Assembly (NCBI RefSeq): GCF_030012215.1
Contig: NZ_JASCXX010000003.1
Coordinates: 1-64,000 of the forward strand
Source: Anaerobaca lacustris
GTDB lineage: Bacteria; Planctomycetota; Phycisphaerae; Sedimentisphaerales; Anaerobacaceae
DNA: 64,000 bases
Direction: 5' to 3'
The notes under the pieces were generated by a model. It was not told where the DNA came from. It saw nothing but the letters and a program-made list of their open reading frames with translations, and did no database searches. How positions within the stretch are numbered: position 1 is the first letter of the stretch; each line of letters opens with the position of its first letter. Both the position numbers and the translations under genes were made by a program. Of the stretch, positions 48,234 to 57,032 are shown one piece after another.

Positions 48234-49238
48234 ATGAGAGATCAGAGACTGTTCAAGGCCGTCGTGTTTCTTGCCATTGTGGCCCTGTCGGTTCCGGCCC
48301 TGGCCCAGCCGGCCGGCCGAGGCCGAGGAGGGCTGTTCGGCGACTGGATCGTCAAGAGCGAGTTCGGCGGGCGGACAATGGAGTCGATCTTGACGTTTGC
48401 CCGCGACCAGGACGGCAACCAGACCGGCCAGTGGATCGGTTTCGGGGGCGTTACCGACCTGAAGAACGTTCAGATCGAGGACGGCCAGGTCCGCTTCACC
48501 CGCGAGATGCGCGGCCGTGAAGGCCAGACCATGTCCTCAACCTTCACCGGACGGATCGAAGACGGCCGCCTCGTCGGCACGATGTCGAGCGAGCGGGGTG
48601 AGAACGCCATCGAGGGCCGTCGGGCCCCGCGCACGCCGCGAGTGGCCGGGACCTGGGAAATGACCCTCAAGAGGGAAGACCGCGAGTTCCCCGTCACGCT
48701 TGAAATCAAGGCCGACAACGAAGGTCAGTTGGCCGCGACGTGGAAGAGCGAGCGAGGCGAGATGAAGGTCAGCCGGATCGAACTCGAACGCAACGCTCTG
48801 ACCATGGCGCTCAAGAGCGACGATCCGGATCGGCCGTGGGAAGCGACCTTTGAGGGGCAGCTCCAGCAGGACGGCCTGGCTGGCACGATCCGGTCCGAGC
48901 GAGGCGAGATGGCCGCCCAGGGCACGCGCCGCGGCGCCGCCCTGATCGGCACGTGGAACCTCGATGCGACGTCCGATCGCGGCACCCGCAAGCAGCGGCT
49001 CGTCGTCTATCCCGACATGACCGCCCTCTACAACGCCACGCCCGTCAAGAACGTCACGCTCGACGGCGACAACGTGCGCTTCAAGATCGCCATATCGTTC
49101 GGCGACCGCGATTTCGAGATGGACTTCGCGGGCAAGATTCAGGATGGCAAGCTCACCGGCGAAATGACCACCGGCATGGGCAGCCAGAAGATCGCCGGGA
49201 CGAAGGTCGTCCGCGCCTTCCGCGGGCGTAACCCATAA
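48234..49238 (+). CDS. Secreted protein with three internal repeats
   Basis: A 334-residue exported protein with signal peptide to residue 23. About 30-120, 125-220 and 225-330 are three related beta-rich units: each begins G(D/T)W, has a central VRF or LTMALK strand, and ends G(R/K/Q)(I/L)(E/Q)DG(R/K)L(V/T)GxMxSERGE or similar. This looks like a triplicated lipocalin-like or calycin-like barrel strand set. No catalytic residues could be assigned. GGAGG precedes the ATG, and a strong terminator follows, so it is a single-gene unit. Confidence 0.7.
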   Translation: MRDQRLFKAVVFLAIVALSVPALAQPAGRGRGGLFGDWIVKSEFGGRTMESILTFARDQDGNQTGQWIGFGGVTDLKNVQIEDGQVRFTREMRGREGQTMSSTFTGRIEDGRLVGTMSSERGENAIEGRRAPRTPRVAGTWEMTLKREDREFPVTLEIKADNEGQLAATWKSERGEMKVSRIELERNALTMALKSDDPDRPWEATFEGQLQQDGLAGTIRSERGEMAAQGTRRGAALIGTWNLDATSDRGTRKQRLVVYPDMTALYNATPVKNVTLDGDNVRFKIAISFGDRDFEMDFAGKIQDGKLTGEMTTGMGSQKIAGTKVVRAFRGRNP

Positions 49239-49254
49239 GAGTACCTTGCCTGTC

Positions 49255-49294
49255 GAGCCTGCCGGGGGAACGTGCTCCGGCAGGCTCTTGTTTC
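49255..49294 (+). terminator. Rho-independent terminator
   Basis: GAGCCTGCCGG (49255-49265) pairs perfectly with CCGGCAGGCTC (49277-49287), followed by TTGTTTCG. It lies 16 bases after the stop of the repeat protein and before the convergent glycosyltransferase, so it may serve the plus strand. Confidence 0.8.
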
Positions 49295-49310
49295 GTTCGC
49301 GGGTGCGATC

Positions 49311-50045
49311 TCACACCGCCACCGGCATGGCCTGGACGGACACGCCGTCCCGCCACTGGGCCGGACACGGCTGGATGCGGTGTGAGAAGTTCTCGTAGAG
49401 ATAGCAGCGGGCGTTCATCTCGATGCAGCGCGGATCGACCCGGTTGAACCAGGCGAAGCGACGCTCGCGATCGGCCCGGCCGTGGATCAGATAGTGGAAA
49501 TGCAGAAGCCGCCAGCGGTCGATGGGGACGAACCGCGCCTGGAGGGCCGGGCTGAACTCGTGGTGGATCGTGCCGCTGTTGGGGCCGGGCAGGGGAAAGG
49601 CGTACCGCAGTTGCGGCTCGTTGCGAAACAGGCGAGGAATCCACGTCGTCTCGAACAGATACGTGCTGACGTAGCGCAGTGGATCGGTCGAGCAGATCCA
49701 CCACCGACGGATGGCGTACCCCAACTCGCCCGAGCGCACCAGCAGCGGGCGAATCGCCTCGGCGAACTCCTCGCAAACGACCTCATCCTGGTCCAGTTCG
49801 AGAATCCACGTCCCCGAGGCATGATCGAAGCCGAAATTCTTCTGGGCCGCAAAGTTGCCGTCGAACGGACGGCGCAGATAGAGGCACTTCGGATGTGAAC
49901 GCACGAACGCCTCGGTGTCGTCGGTGCTGCCGCCGTCGACGACGACGATCTCGTCGGCGAAGCGTTCCACGCTGGCGATCGCCCTGCTCAGATACGCCGC
50001 GTTGTTCTGTGTCACGATACAGGTGCTGATCAACGGTCGATTCAT
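49311..50045 (-). CDS. Family 2 glycosyltransferase
   Basis: A 244-residue GT2 enzyme of GT-A fold: ISTCIVTQNNAAYLSRAIASV at the start, VVVDGGSTDDTE near 40 and the metal-binding LELDQDEV near 85. It would transfer a sugar from a nucleotide donor to a glycan or lipid acceptor on the cytoplasmic side; it has no membrane helix. It resembles the lipopolysaccharide core WaaE/KdtX type in size. The start MNRPLIST at 50045 is chosen (GGAAG upstream); the frame stays open to 50456 without a better site. Confidence 0.85.
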   Translation of the reverse strand: MNRPLISTCIVTQNNAAYLSRAIASVERFADEIVVVDGGSTDDTEAFVRSHPKCLYLRRPFDGNFAAQKNFGFDHASGTWILELDQDEVVCEEFAEAIRPLLVRSGELGYAIRRWWICSTDPLRYVSTYLFETTWIPRLFRNEPQLRYAFPLPGPNSGTIHHEFSPALQARFVPIDRWRLLHFHYLIHGRADRERRFAWFNRVDPRCIEMNARCYLYENFSHRIQPCPAQWRDGVSVQAMPVAV

Positions 50046-50455
50046 CACTTCCATCCTCGGACGTTCTGCTCGGGCATCCTCCATGACACCAACGCCCGCA
50101 GGCAACTCAAAGCATTCTTCATTGCGTCCGAAAACATGGTATCTCTTCGCCGAAACCGCCGCACCGATTCCACGCGGCAGACCGGCCTTCACCTCTGGGA
50201 GTATCCTCCTCCAGCCGAGGCGCCGTCCCGCAACACAAGACGGCCCTCGCAACGGGTCCGTCCGCCGAACGGCTCTGCTGCCATATCGGCCGAAAACACG
50301 CGTCGGTTGAACCGAAACGTCGAATTCCCGGCCGCGCTCTGCGTCGGGTGATCGGCCTGTTGCGGGTGGCGGGGGCTTGTGGTAGGCTGGCAGTCGGATG
50401 GAGGATTGGGCAGGGTGTCTTTCGGAACACTGGGGGCGTGAAGGGACGGACGACA
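50046..50455. other. Divergent intergenic region, no gene seen
   Basis: This 410-base gap separates the leftward glycosyltransferase from the rightward isomerase-like gene. Frames crossing it lack starts with sites and recognisable domains. Promoters for both genes must lie here, but no good consensus was seen. Confidence 0.5.
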
Positions 50456-51325
50456 ATGAAGATCGGATTTCATACGGATGCGTTCAACACCGCGTACTTC
50501 AGCTTCGAAAAGTGTCTGGGCTGGGCGCAGGCGAACGAGGTGCACTACATCGAGTGCGGGCTGATCGACGGGGTCAGTTGGATTCACGGCCTGGGTTATC
50601 AGCCGCACGTGGCGCTCTACGAAGACCCGATCCTGCTGCAAAAGAAGATGGACTCCTACGGCGTGCGGTTCTCACAGGTTGACGCCGCCTATCCGCTTTC
50701 CGGCAAGGACGGCCCCCTGCGCGGCGTCCCCTATGTGATGAAGTCCATCCAGTGGGCCCACTTGATCGATTGCCCCTGCGTGGACACCACCGACGGGATG
50801 CAGCCGCCGGAGGGCCTGACCGACGCCGAGGCGATGGACGCGATGAAACGCAGCTACGAGCAGATCGTCGAGGTCGCCGAGGCGCATAAGATCGTCGTGA
50901 ATATCGAGCCGCACGGCTACTTCACCACCAAGCCCGACATGATGGCCCGCATGCTCGATTTCTGCGACAGCCCGTATCTCGGCCTCAACATGGACACGGG
51001 CAATACGTTCATCGCCGGCCAGGACCCCGTCGCCTTCCTGGAGCGGTTTATCGGCCGCGTCCGCCACGTCCACATCAAGGACGTCTCCGAGTCCCTGGCC
51101 GCCGCCGTGCGCGGCAACCAGACGGGCATCGCCGTCAGCCAGTGCGCCATCGGCGACGGCGTCAACGCCGACAACATCCGCCGGTGCCTGGCCCTCCTCC
51201 GCGACCACGGCTACAACGGCGTCCTCAGCATGGAATGCGAAGGCCACGCCGGCCCCATGATCGAAAAATCCCTCCAATGGATGCGCCAAACCCTCGCCGA
51301 GCTGAGCATCCCCATTGAGCAATAG
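50456..51325 (+). CDS. Sugar phosphate isomerase/epimerase (AP endonuclease 2 family TIM barrel)
   Basis: A 289-residue xylose-isomerase-like TIM barrel. Metal-ligand positions are recognisable: IECGLIDG near 30, Glu in VNIEPHGYF near 160, NMDTGNTF near 185, HVHIKDVSE near 210 and MECEGH near 260. The protein has no signal and would act in the cytoplasm as an isomerase or epimerase of a keto sugar or inositol-type substrate. AAGGGA lies upstream of the ATG. Substrate cannot be told from sequence. Confidence 0.85.
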   Translation: MKIGFHTDAFNTAYFSFEKCLGWAQANEVHYIECGLIDGVSWIHGLGYQPHVALYEDPILLQKKMDSYGVRFSQVDAAYPLSGKDGPLRGVPYVMKSIQWAHLIDCPCVDTTDGMQPPEGLTDAEAMDAMKRSYEQIVEVAEAHKIVVNIEPHGYFTTKPDMMARMLDFCDSPYLGLNMDTGNTFIAGQDPVAFLERFIGRVRHVHIKDVSESLAAAVRGNQTGIAVSQCAIGDGVNADNIRRCLALLRDHGYNGVLSMECEGHAGPMIEKSLQWMRQTLAELSIPIEQ

Positions 51326-51509
51326 GGGGTTCCGTGCTGAACCTCGCGCTTCGCAATGCTTGCCACAAGGGCTGCATCCCTCGTGCGTCCGGCCAGATCG
51401 TTGACGAACGGATGTCTGACCAGTATCTTTGGGATGAAGACGAAAGAACCCTCGGATGGCCAAACGCGACGCAGGCTATGCGATGTTTCGGGCGAAACCA
51501 GGTGGGCTG

Positions 51510-51827
51510 ATGACGTTGGAAGAGAAGACGGCTCTGGACGAGTTGAAGCGGGTTCTGCAGGAGCGGTGCGGTGCGACGTCCGTGGTCGTGTACGGCTCCA
51601 AGGCCCGAGGAGACGATTCCCCAGACTCGGATATCGACGTCATGGTCGTGCTGGAAGACTACACGCCTCAGATCGAATCGGCCGTGGACGAAGCAGTGTA
51701 TGAGATCAACCTGGCCCACGACTGCTTGATTTCGGTGGTGATCTTCGGTCGGCAGGAACTGGAAGAAGGCCCGCTCGGAGAATCGCCGCTCTACAAGCGA
51801 ATCTTGGCGGAGGGGGTGCCGGTGTGA
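51510..51827 (+). CDS. MNT-type nucleotidyltransferase (minimal)
   Basis: A 105-residue minimal nucleotidyltransferase. The full motif GSKARGDDSPDSDIDVMVV is present (GSxARG, then DxD), so the fold can bind ATP and metal. In MNT/HEPN pairs it acts as antitoxin, in some cases by adding AMP to the HEPN partner. The start at 51510 is the first ATG close to the domain; the longer frame from 51456 adds an unrelated tail. Its stop overlaps the HEPN gene by four bases. Confidence 0.85.
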   Translation: MTLEEKTALDELKRVLQERCGATSVVVYGSKARGDDSPDSDIDVMVVLEDYTPQIESAVDEAVYEINLAHDCLISVVIFGRQELEEGPLGESPLYKRILAEGVPV

Positions 51828-52234
51828 CGGGCTGGGAAAAGCAGAAGGAGCTGGCGCGATATCGGATGCAACAGGCCGAAGAGAGCCTGGATGAGGCCCG
51901 TTTTCTCCTGGCCGGTGGCAAGAGTCCCCGCTCGGTCATCAACCGAGCGTATTACGCTATGTTCTACGCTGTTTTGGCTTTGCTCGTCTACGAGGAATTC
52001 TCATCGTCGAAGCACAGCGGTGTCCTGAGTTACTTCAACCGCCGTTTCGTCAAGGGCGGAGTCTTTGACAAATCTCTCGGCCTTTGGTTAGGCAAGGCCT
52101 TCGAGTTGCGCCAGCGCGCGGATTACCGCGAACAAGTGGAGACGGCCCAGGAGCAAATGACATCGATTCTGGAGCAGGCAGATCGGTTTGTACGAGCGGT
52201 GACAGCTCACCTCGTGACGGCCGGTAAGATATGA
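51824..52234 (+). CDS. HEPN domain protein (partner of MNT)
   Basis: A 136-residue helical protein with the HEPN signature INRAYYAMFYAVLALL near residue 45 and an amphipathic helix pair at the ends. A GTG start overlaps the MNT stop (GTGA). HEPN toxins of this class are RNases needing an RxxxxH motif; I see the Arg of RAYYAM but no clear His partner, so nuclease activity is uncertain. It lies just upstream of the IS110 element. Confidence 0.82.
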   Translation: MTGWEKQKELARYRMQQAEESLDEARFLLAGGKSPRSVINRAYYAMFYAVLALLVYEEFSSSKHSGVLSYFNRRFVKGGVFDKSLGLWLGKAFELRQRADYREQVETAQEQMTSILEQADRFVRAVTAHLVTAGKI

Positions 52235-52438
52235 CCGCCTCGGATTCCGCCCTATGGCATACCTGCGATCAAGGCGGGTAGGTGAGGTGCCCCCCCGGAA
52301 TTCTCCCCCATGCCTATCTCGGGTCTGAATTGCGTATGGTGAGACTATGAAGCAAGGCTCCTGCCGAGGTCCTTCCGGTACGTGAAGGATCGGGGATAAT
52401 GGTCGGGGTGTGATACACCTCGATTAAGGAGAATTGCT
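52235..52438 (+). ncRNA. Candidate IS110 left end with bridge RNA region
   Basis: This 204-base non-coding stretch precedes an IS110-family gene. It contains two good hairpins: TCCTTC/GAAGGA with an 8-base loop near 52369-52388, and a 9-bp stem TCGGGGTGT/ACACCTCGA (52403-52411, 52415-52423; one G-U) over loop GAT. In IS110-group elements the region 5' of the recombinase gene encodes a structured bridge RNA that pairs with target and donor. The exact element boundary and loops cannot be set from one copy. Confidence 0.35.
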
Positions 52439-53446
52439 ATGTGGCACGTTGGATTGGATGTTCACTATCGCACCAGCACCTACTGTATTCTGGACGAGGA
52501 TGGGCATGAAGTGGCCTGTGAGACGATCCGGGGACATTGGCCGAAGCTGCTGGAGCGTCTGGCGCAGATCGCCGGGCCGTGGTCGATCTGCTTCGAGGCG
52601 ACCTGCGGATACGGCTATCTGTATCGCGAGTTGTCCAAGATGGGGGCCCGCGTGATCGTGGCGCATCCGGGTCAACTGCGGCTGATCTTCCGGGCCAAGC
52701 GGAAGAACGACCGGATTGACGCCCGCAAACTGGCCAAGCTGCTGTATCTGGACGAGGTGCCCGCCGCGTATGTGCCCAATCAGGCGGTCCAGAACTGGCG
52801 GGAGTTGATCGAGTATCGCCGTCGTATGGTAGATCGCCAGACCACCTGCAAGAACGCGCTTCGCAGTCTGCTTCGCTCGCAGGGGATCCTCGCCTCCAAG
52901 GGGCTGTGGGCAAAGACGGGTCTGGCTTGGCTGAACTCCCTGGAGATGCCGACGCCGGCGGCCAGTCTCAAACGGGACCTGTTGCTGGACGAATTGGGGC
53001 AGGCCAAACATCGGGTCAAGAGGGTCACGAAGGAACTGGATCGGATCGGGGAGCGTCACCCTGGCACGCTGCTGGTTCGGACGATTCCCGGCGTGGGGAT
53101 TCGCACGGCCGAGGCGGTGGTGGCCTATATCGACAACGCCCGGCGGTTCGTTCACAGTTCCCAGGTGGGCGCTTACTTTGGGCTGATTCCCTGCCAGGAC
53201 GCCAGTGCCGGGGCCAACCGTCTCGGCCACATCACCAAGCAGGGACCGGGCACGGCCCGCAAGTACCTGGTGGAGGCGGCCTGGCAAGGGGTGTATCGCT
53301 CGCCAACGATCCGGGCCTACTTCGAGCGTCTGCTGCACGGCCGCAAGGAACGACGCAAGATCGCTCTGGTGGCGACGGCACACTACCTCGTGCGGTGCAT
53401 GCACGCCATGCTCCTCAGCGGCCAGCCCTGGCGAGAGGCCGCGTGA
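52439..53446 (+). CDS. IS110-family transposase
   Basis: A 335-residue transposase. The N-terminal RuvC-like DEDD domain shows Asp7 in VGLDVH, Glu53 in CFEATCG and Asp residues in KNDRIDARKLAK near 90. The C-terminal Transposase_20 domain runs from RTIPGVGIRTAEAVVAYI near 215 to 300 and includes FGLIPCQDASAGANRLGHITKQG, with the catalytic Ser near 256. AAGGAG lies eight bases before the ATG. The gene is full length and looks intact. IS110 elements move as circles and leave no target duplication. Confidence 0.95.
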   Translation: MWHVGLDVHYRTSTYCILDEDGHEVACETIRGHWPKLLERLAQIAGPWSICFEATCGYGYLYRELSKMGARVIVAHPGQLRLIFRAKRKNDRIDARKLAKLLYLDEVPAAYVPNQAVQNWRELIEYRRRMVDRQTTCKNALRSLLRSQGILASKGLWAKTGLAWLNSLEMPTPAASLKRDLLLDELGQAKHRVKRVTKELDRIGERHPGTLLVRTIPGVGIRTAEAVVAYIDNARRFVHSSQVGAYFGLIPCQDASAGANRLGHITKQGPGTARKYLVEAAWQGVYRSPTIRAYFERLLHGRKERRKIALVATAHYLVRCMHAMLLSGQPWREAA

Positions 53447-53813
53447 GCAACGGATAACGGGCCTGGTTGCGACCGAGGCGTTCCGCCGAAATCGTGGCCG
53501 GGTGGAAGGAATCCAAAAGAACGCGGTTCAGAGAAGGAAAGGAACAGGGGACATCGGCAGGCAAGAAACGTGGTTGACGATTCGTGGGACGATCCGGTCG
53601 GACTCCGTTCGTGGGGACTGAGGCATCGAGACCTCGTTATGGTGACTGGAGCCGACTCGTACGTAGACTCGTGGCGCTCCAAAAAGGTGACGCCGAATAG
53701 ATGTGTGGAATTCCCGCGAAACAATCCCACGACCGTCTTGACAACGTCTTGCTCATAGATGTCCCCACGAATACCCTGCGAATATTCCTTGGTGGTTGTG
53801 TCCAGATTCTAGT
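53447..53813. other. Right flank of IS110, no gene seen
   Basis: The 367 bases after the transposase hold no frame with a start, ribosome site or domain. The right end of the IS110 element must lie here, but without inverted repeats or a second copy it cannot be placed. Confidence 0.45.
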
Positions 53814-54032
53814 CTAGTCCTTGTCTGGCCACGTTCCACAGCCATCACCAATGAAGCGAGTTCCACAAATACTACAGATGTAAAGGTATTCGTCATCCCG
53901 GCTCCCATGATATCCAACACTTTTGGAAAGACCGGATCTTCGGAGATCAGAGTGTCTTTTGTTCGTCTTGCCGCTCAGAAGTTCCTGGCATTTCGGGCAT
54001 GGATTTGCAGTCATCTTCGGATCACCACTCAT
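53814..54032 (-). CDS. Small zinc-ribbon protein
   Basis: A 72-residue protein with two Cys pairs: CPKC near residue 12 and CSIC near 54, separated by a polar stretch and an aromatic YLYICSICGTRF. It would bind one zinc ion. The frame has ATGs at 54032 and 54014; neither has a strong site, so the start is uncertain. Base composition is AT-richer than the surroundings, fitting accessory DNA between the IS110 and the toxin pair. Function unknown. Confidence 0.45.
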   Translation of the reverse strand: MSGDPKMTANPCPKCQELLSGKTNKRHSDLRRSGLSKSVGYHGSRDDEYLYICSICGTRFIGDGCGTWPDKD

Positions 54033-54351
54033 AGCAGGTAACAATGATCATACAGTCTGCATGGCAGCGGAAACGTAGGCTGTCTCCTTCCGTATAGGAC
54101 GGTCCCGACTCTTCTCGCGATTTTCCCATCCAGCGGACGTCGCACACCATGACCTCTCTTGTTCAGGATGTCGGTCTCTTGCACTCCCAACATCCGGTTC
54201 TCCTTCGCCTGCCACCTTGGTGATAACGCGCTACGGCGGGCAGGGCAAGAAGAAAAAGCAGGCGATTTCCCACGTTTTCTGCGTGTCCCGGTTCTTGCTC
54301 TGTGAGCAGCGCGAGATTGACGCCGGGGCGGTGTTTGGGTATACTACGATT
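54033..54351. other. Intergenic, no gene seen
   Basis: The 319 bases between the zinc-ribbon gene and the antitoxin show no supported frame. TATACTACGATTATG just before the antitoxin ATG may include its promoter -10 element, which would give a very short leader. Confidence 0.4.
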
Positions 54352-54585
54352 ATGAAAGCAGAACTCGACAAGATCATGTCCGAAGCGATGGATTTGCCGA
54401 CTCCTTTGCGTGCGTTCCTGGCGGCCAGGCTCATCGAGAGCCTCGATGCCGATGGTGCTCCTGAGCTGTCCGATGCGTGGCGGCAAGAGGTCCGCAGGAG
54501 GTGTCGGGAGATCGATGAGGGCACAGTCCGTCTGGTGGACGCGGAGGAGGCCTTCGCAAGGGCCGATGCGAGACTCAAACAATGA
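54352..54585 (+). CDS. Antitoxin, addiction module component family
   Basis: A 77-residue acidic protein starting MKAELDKIMSEAMDLPTPLRAFLAARLIESLD, the pattern of the putative addiction-module component family (a RelB-like antitoxin). Its C-terminus is predicted flexible and would wrap the toxin. The ATG at 54352 is close behind a TATACT box. It overlaps the toxin gene by four bases (ATGA). Autoregulation by the antitoxin is the norm in such pairs. Confidence 0.87.
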   Translation: MKAELDKIMSEAMDLPTPLRAFLAARLIESLDADGAPELSDAWRQEVRRRCREIDEGTVRLVDAEEAFARADARLKQ

Positions 54586-54869
54586 AGGTCCAGCTTCATC
54601 CTGAGGCCGAAAGCGAGATGATTGAAGCCGCGGCCTACTATGAGAACCAGCAGATGGACCTGGGCAAGAGGTTTCTGGCGTCCGTTCGGGATGCCATCAA
54701 CAGTATCACGATCAATCCGCGTCTGTACCCTGTGGTGGATCTTGATGTGAGGCGATGTTTGACCAAGGTGTTCCCGTTCGGTGTTCTGTTCCGGGTCTTG
54801 CCTGACCAGATTGTGATTGTCGCCGTCATGCATCTGGCTCGCCATCCCGACTACTGGAAAGATCGGTAG
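54582..54869 (+). CDS. RelE/ParE-family toxin
   Basis: A 95-residue protein of the RelE/ParE superfamily: VQLHPEAESEMIEAAAYYE at the start, two helices, and a beta sheet with RRCLTKVFPFGVLFRV and IVIVAVMHLARHPDYW at the end, the typical HxxRxPxYW tail. Members either cleave mRNA on the ribosome (RelE) or poison gyrase (ParE); sequence alone does not decide. The length is normal and the gene looks intact. Confidence 0.9.
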   Translation: MKVQLHPEAESEMIEAAAYYENQQMDLGKRFLASVRDAINSITINPRLYPVVDLDVRRCLTKVFPFGVLFRVLPDQIVIVAVMHLARHPDYWKDR

Positions 54870-54969
54870 CGAGGGTTGAGGGTTGGGTGGGGGGCGGGTA
54901 TACTGGGGGGCGACGGGTTGTTGGTATCGCGACCGGATCGATGGACTCTGTTATTGCAGGTGAGGACTT

Positions 54970-55944
54970 ATGGCGACTGAAGCGATGCACGAAGCGGATC
55001 AGGGATTGAATCGTCGCAATTTTCTGGGTCTCGGGGCCGGGGCGGTAGCCGCGTCTCTGGCGGGGGCGGGTGCGGCCGGAGCGGCCGACGCCGGCTCTTC
55101 GCCGGTCGTGCGGCCGCCGGAAGGCAAGCGGATTCTGCTGTCCTGCAAACTGGGTATGCTGCCGAAGGAGATCGACGGCAAGAAGCTGTCGATCGTGGAC
55201 CGGCTGCAATTGGCCGCCGAGGCGGGGTTCGATGGGGTGGACTTCGACCAGGCGGGCGAGTTCACAGTCGAGCAGGCGCGGGACGCCGTGCGCGAGTCTG
55301 GCGTGTTCGTCCACAACGCCATCAACCACGCCCACTGGTCCCAGCGCCTCACCAGCGCCAAAGAAGAAGAGCGCGCCCAGGGCCGCAAGAACATCGAGCA
55401 CTGCCTCCGCGTCTCGCATGCGGCCGGCGGCAGCGGCGTGCTGATTGTCGTGGGCCGCGGGGGCGACGGGCCGGCCGACATGGTCGAGCAACGTGCCCAC
55501 GAAGAGATGAAGAAGCTGATCCCGCTGGCCGCCTCGCTGGGGCAGATGATCCTGGTGGAGAATGTCTGGAATCAGATGATGTACGAGCACGATGCCCCGC
55601 CGGAGCAGGGGGCCGAGCGGTTCGTCCGGTTCGTGGACGGCTTCAACAGCCCGTGGGTCGGGATGTACTACGACGTCGGCAACCACTGGAAGTACGGCCG
55701 GCCCGACGAATGGATTCGCACGTTCGGCTATCGCTGCGTCAAACTCGACGTCAAAGGCTTCAGCCGGGCCCAGAACAAGTTCGTCGATATCACCAGCGAA
55801 GACGACGACCTGCCGTGGGACCAGGTCCGCAAGGCGCTCGACGACATCAACTTCGCCGGCTGGACCACCGCCGAAGTCGGCGGCGGCGACCTCAAACGAC
55901 TCACCCTCGTCCGTCAGCAGATGGAAAAAGCCTTCGGCCTATAG
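54970..55944 (+). CDS. Tat-exported xylose-isomerase-like TIM barrel protein
   Basis: A 324-residue protein with a Tat signal: NRRNFLGLG at residues 14-22 and an Ala/Gly-rich hydrophobic run to about 40. The rest is a TIM barrel of the AP endonuclease 2/hydroxypyruvate isomerase superfamily, with VENVWNQMMY near 200 (ligand Glu), MYYDVGNHW near 235 and KLDVKGFS near 260; Glu in TTAEVGGGD near 305. Planctomycetes carry many such exported barrels with no assigned substrate. GAGG precedes the ATG. Confidence 0.87.
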   Translation: MATEAMHEADQGLNRRNFLGLGAGAVAASLAGAGAAGAADAGSSPVVRPPEGKRILLSCKLGMLPKEIDGKKLSIVDRLQLAAEAGFDGVDFDQAGEFTVEQARDAVRESGVFVHNAINHAHWSQRLTSAKEEERAQGRKNIEHCLRVSHAAGGSGVLIVVGRGGDGPADMVEQRAHEEMKKLIPLAASLGQMILVENVWNQMMYEHDAPPEQGAERFVRFVDGFNSPWVGMYYDVGNHWKYGRPDEWIRTFGYRCVKLDVKGFSRAQNKFVDITSEDDDLPWDQVRKALDDINFAGWTTAEVGGGDLKRLTLVRQQMEKAFGL

Positions 55945-55966
55945 CCGCGAATCGGCGTGCCGTGCG

Positions 55967-56932
<966 letters not shown>

Positions 56933-57032
56933 CGTCCGCACTCCCACCGCCCGCCGACAGGGTCCAATTCCCGAAGCCCTGCAAACACCAAGACCCAGGA
57001 AGCGGGTTCTGACGCGAATCGCTCACGTGCCG

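Noticed and set aside
52424-53404. 326-residue minus-strand frame over the IS110
   Set aside because: Shadow of the transposase gene in the antisense frame.
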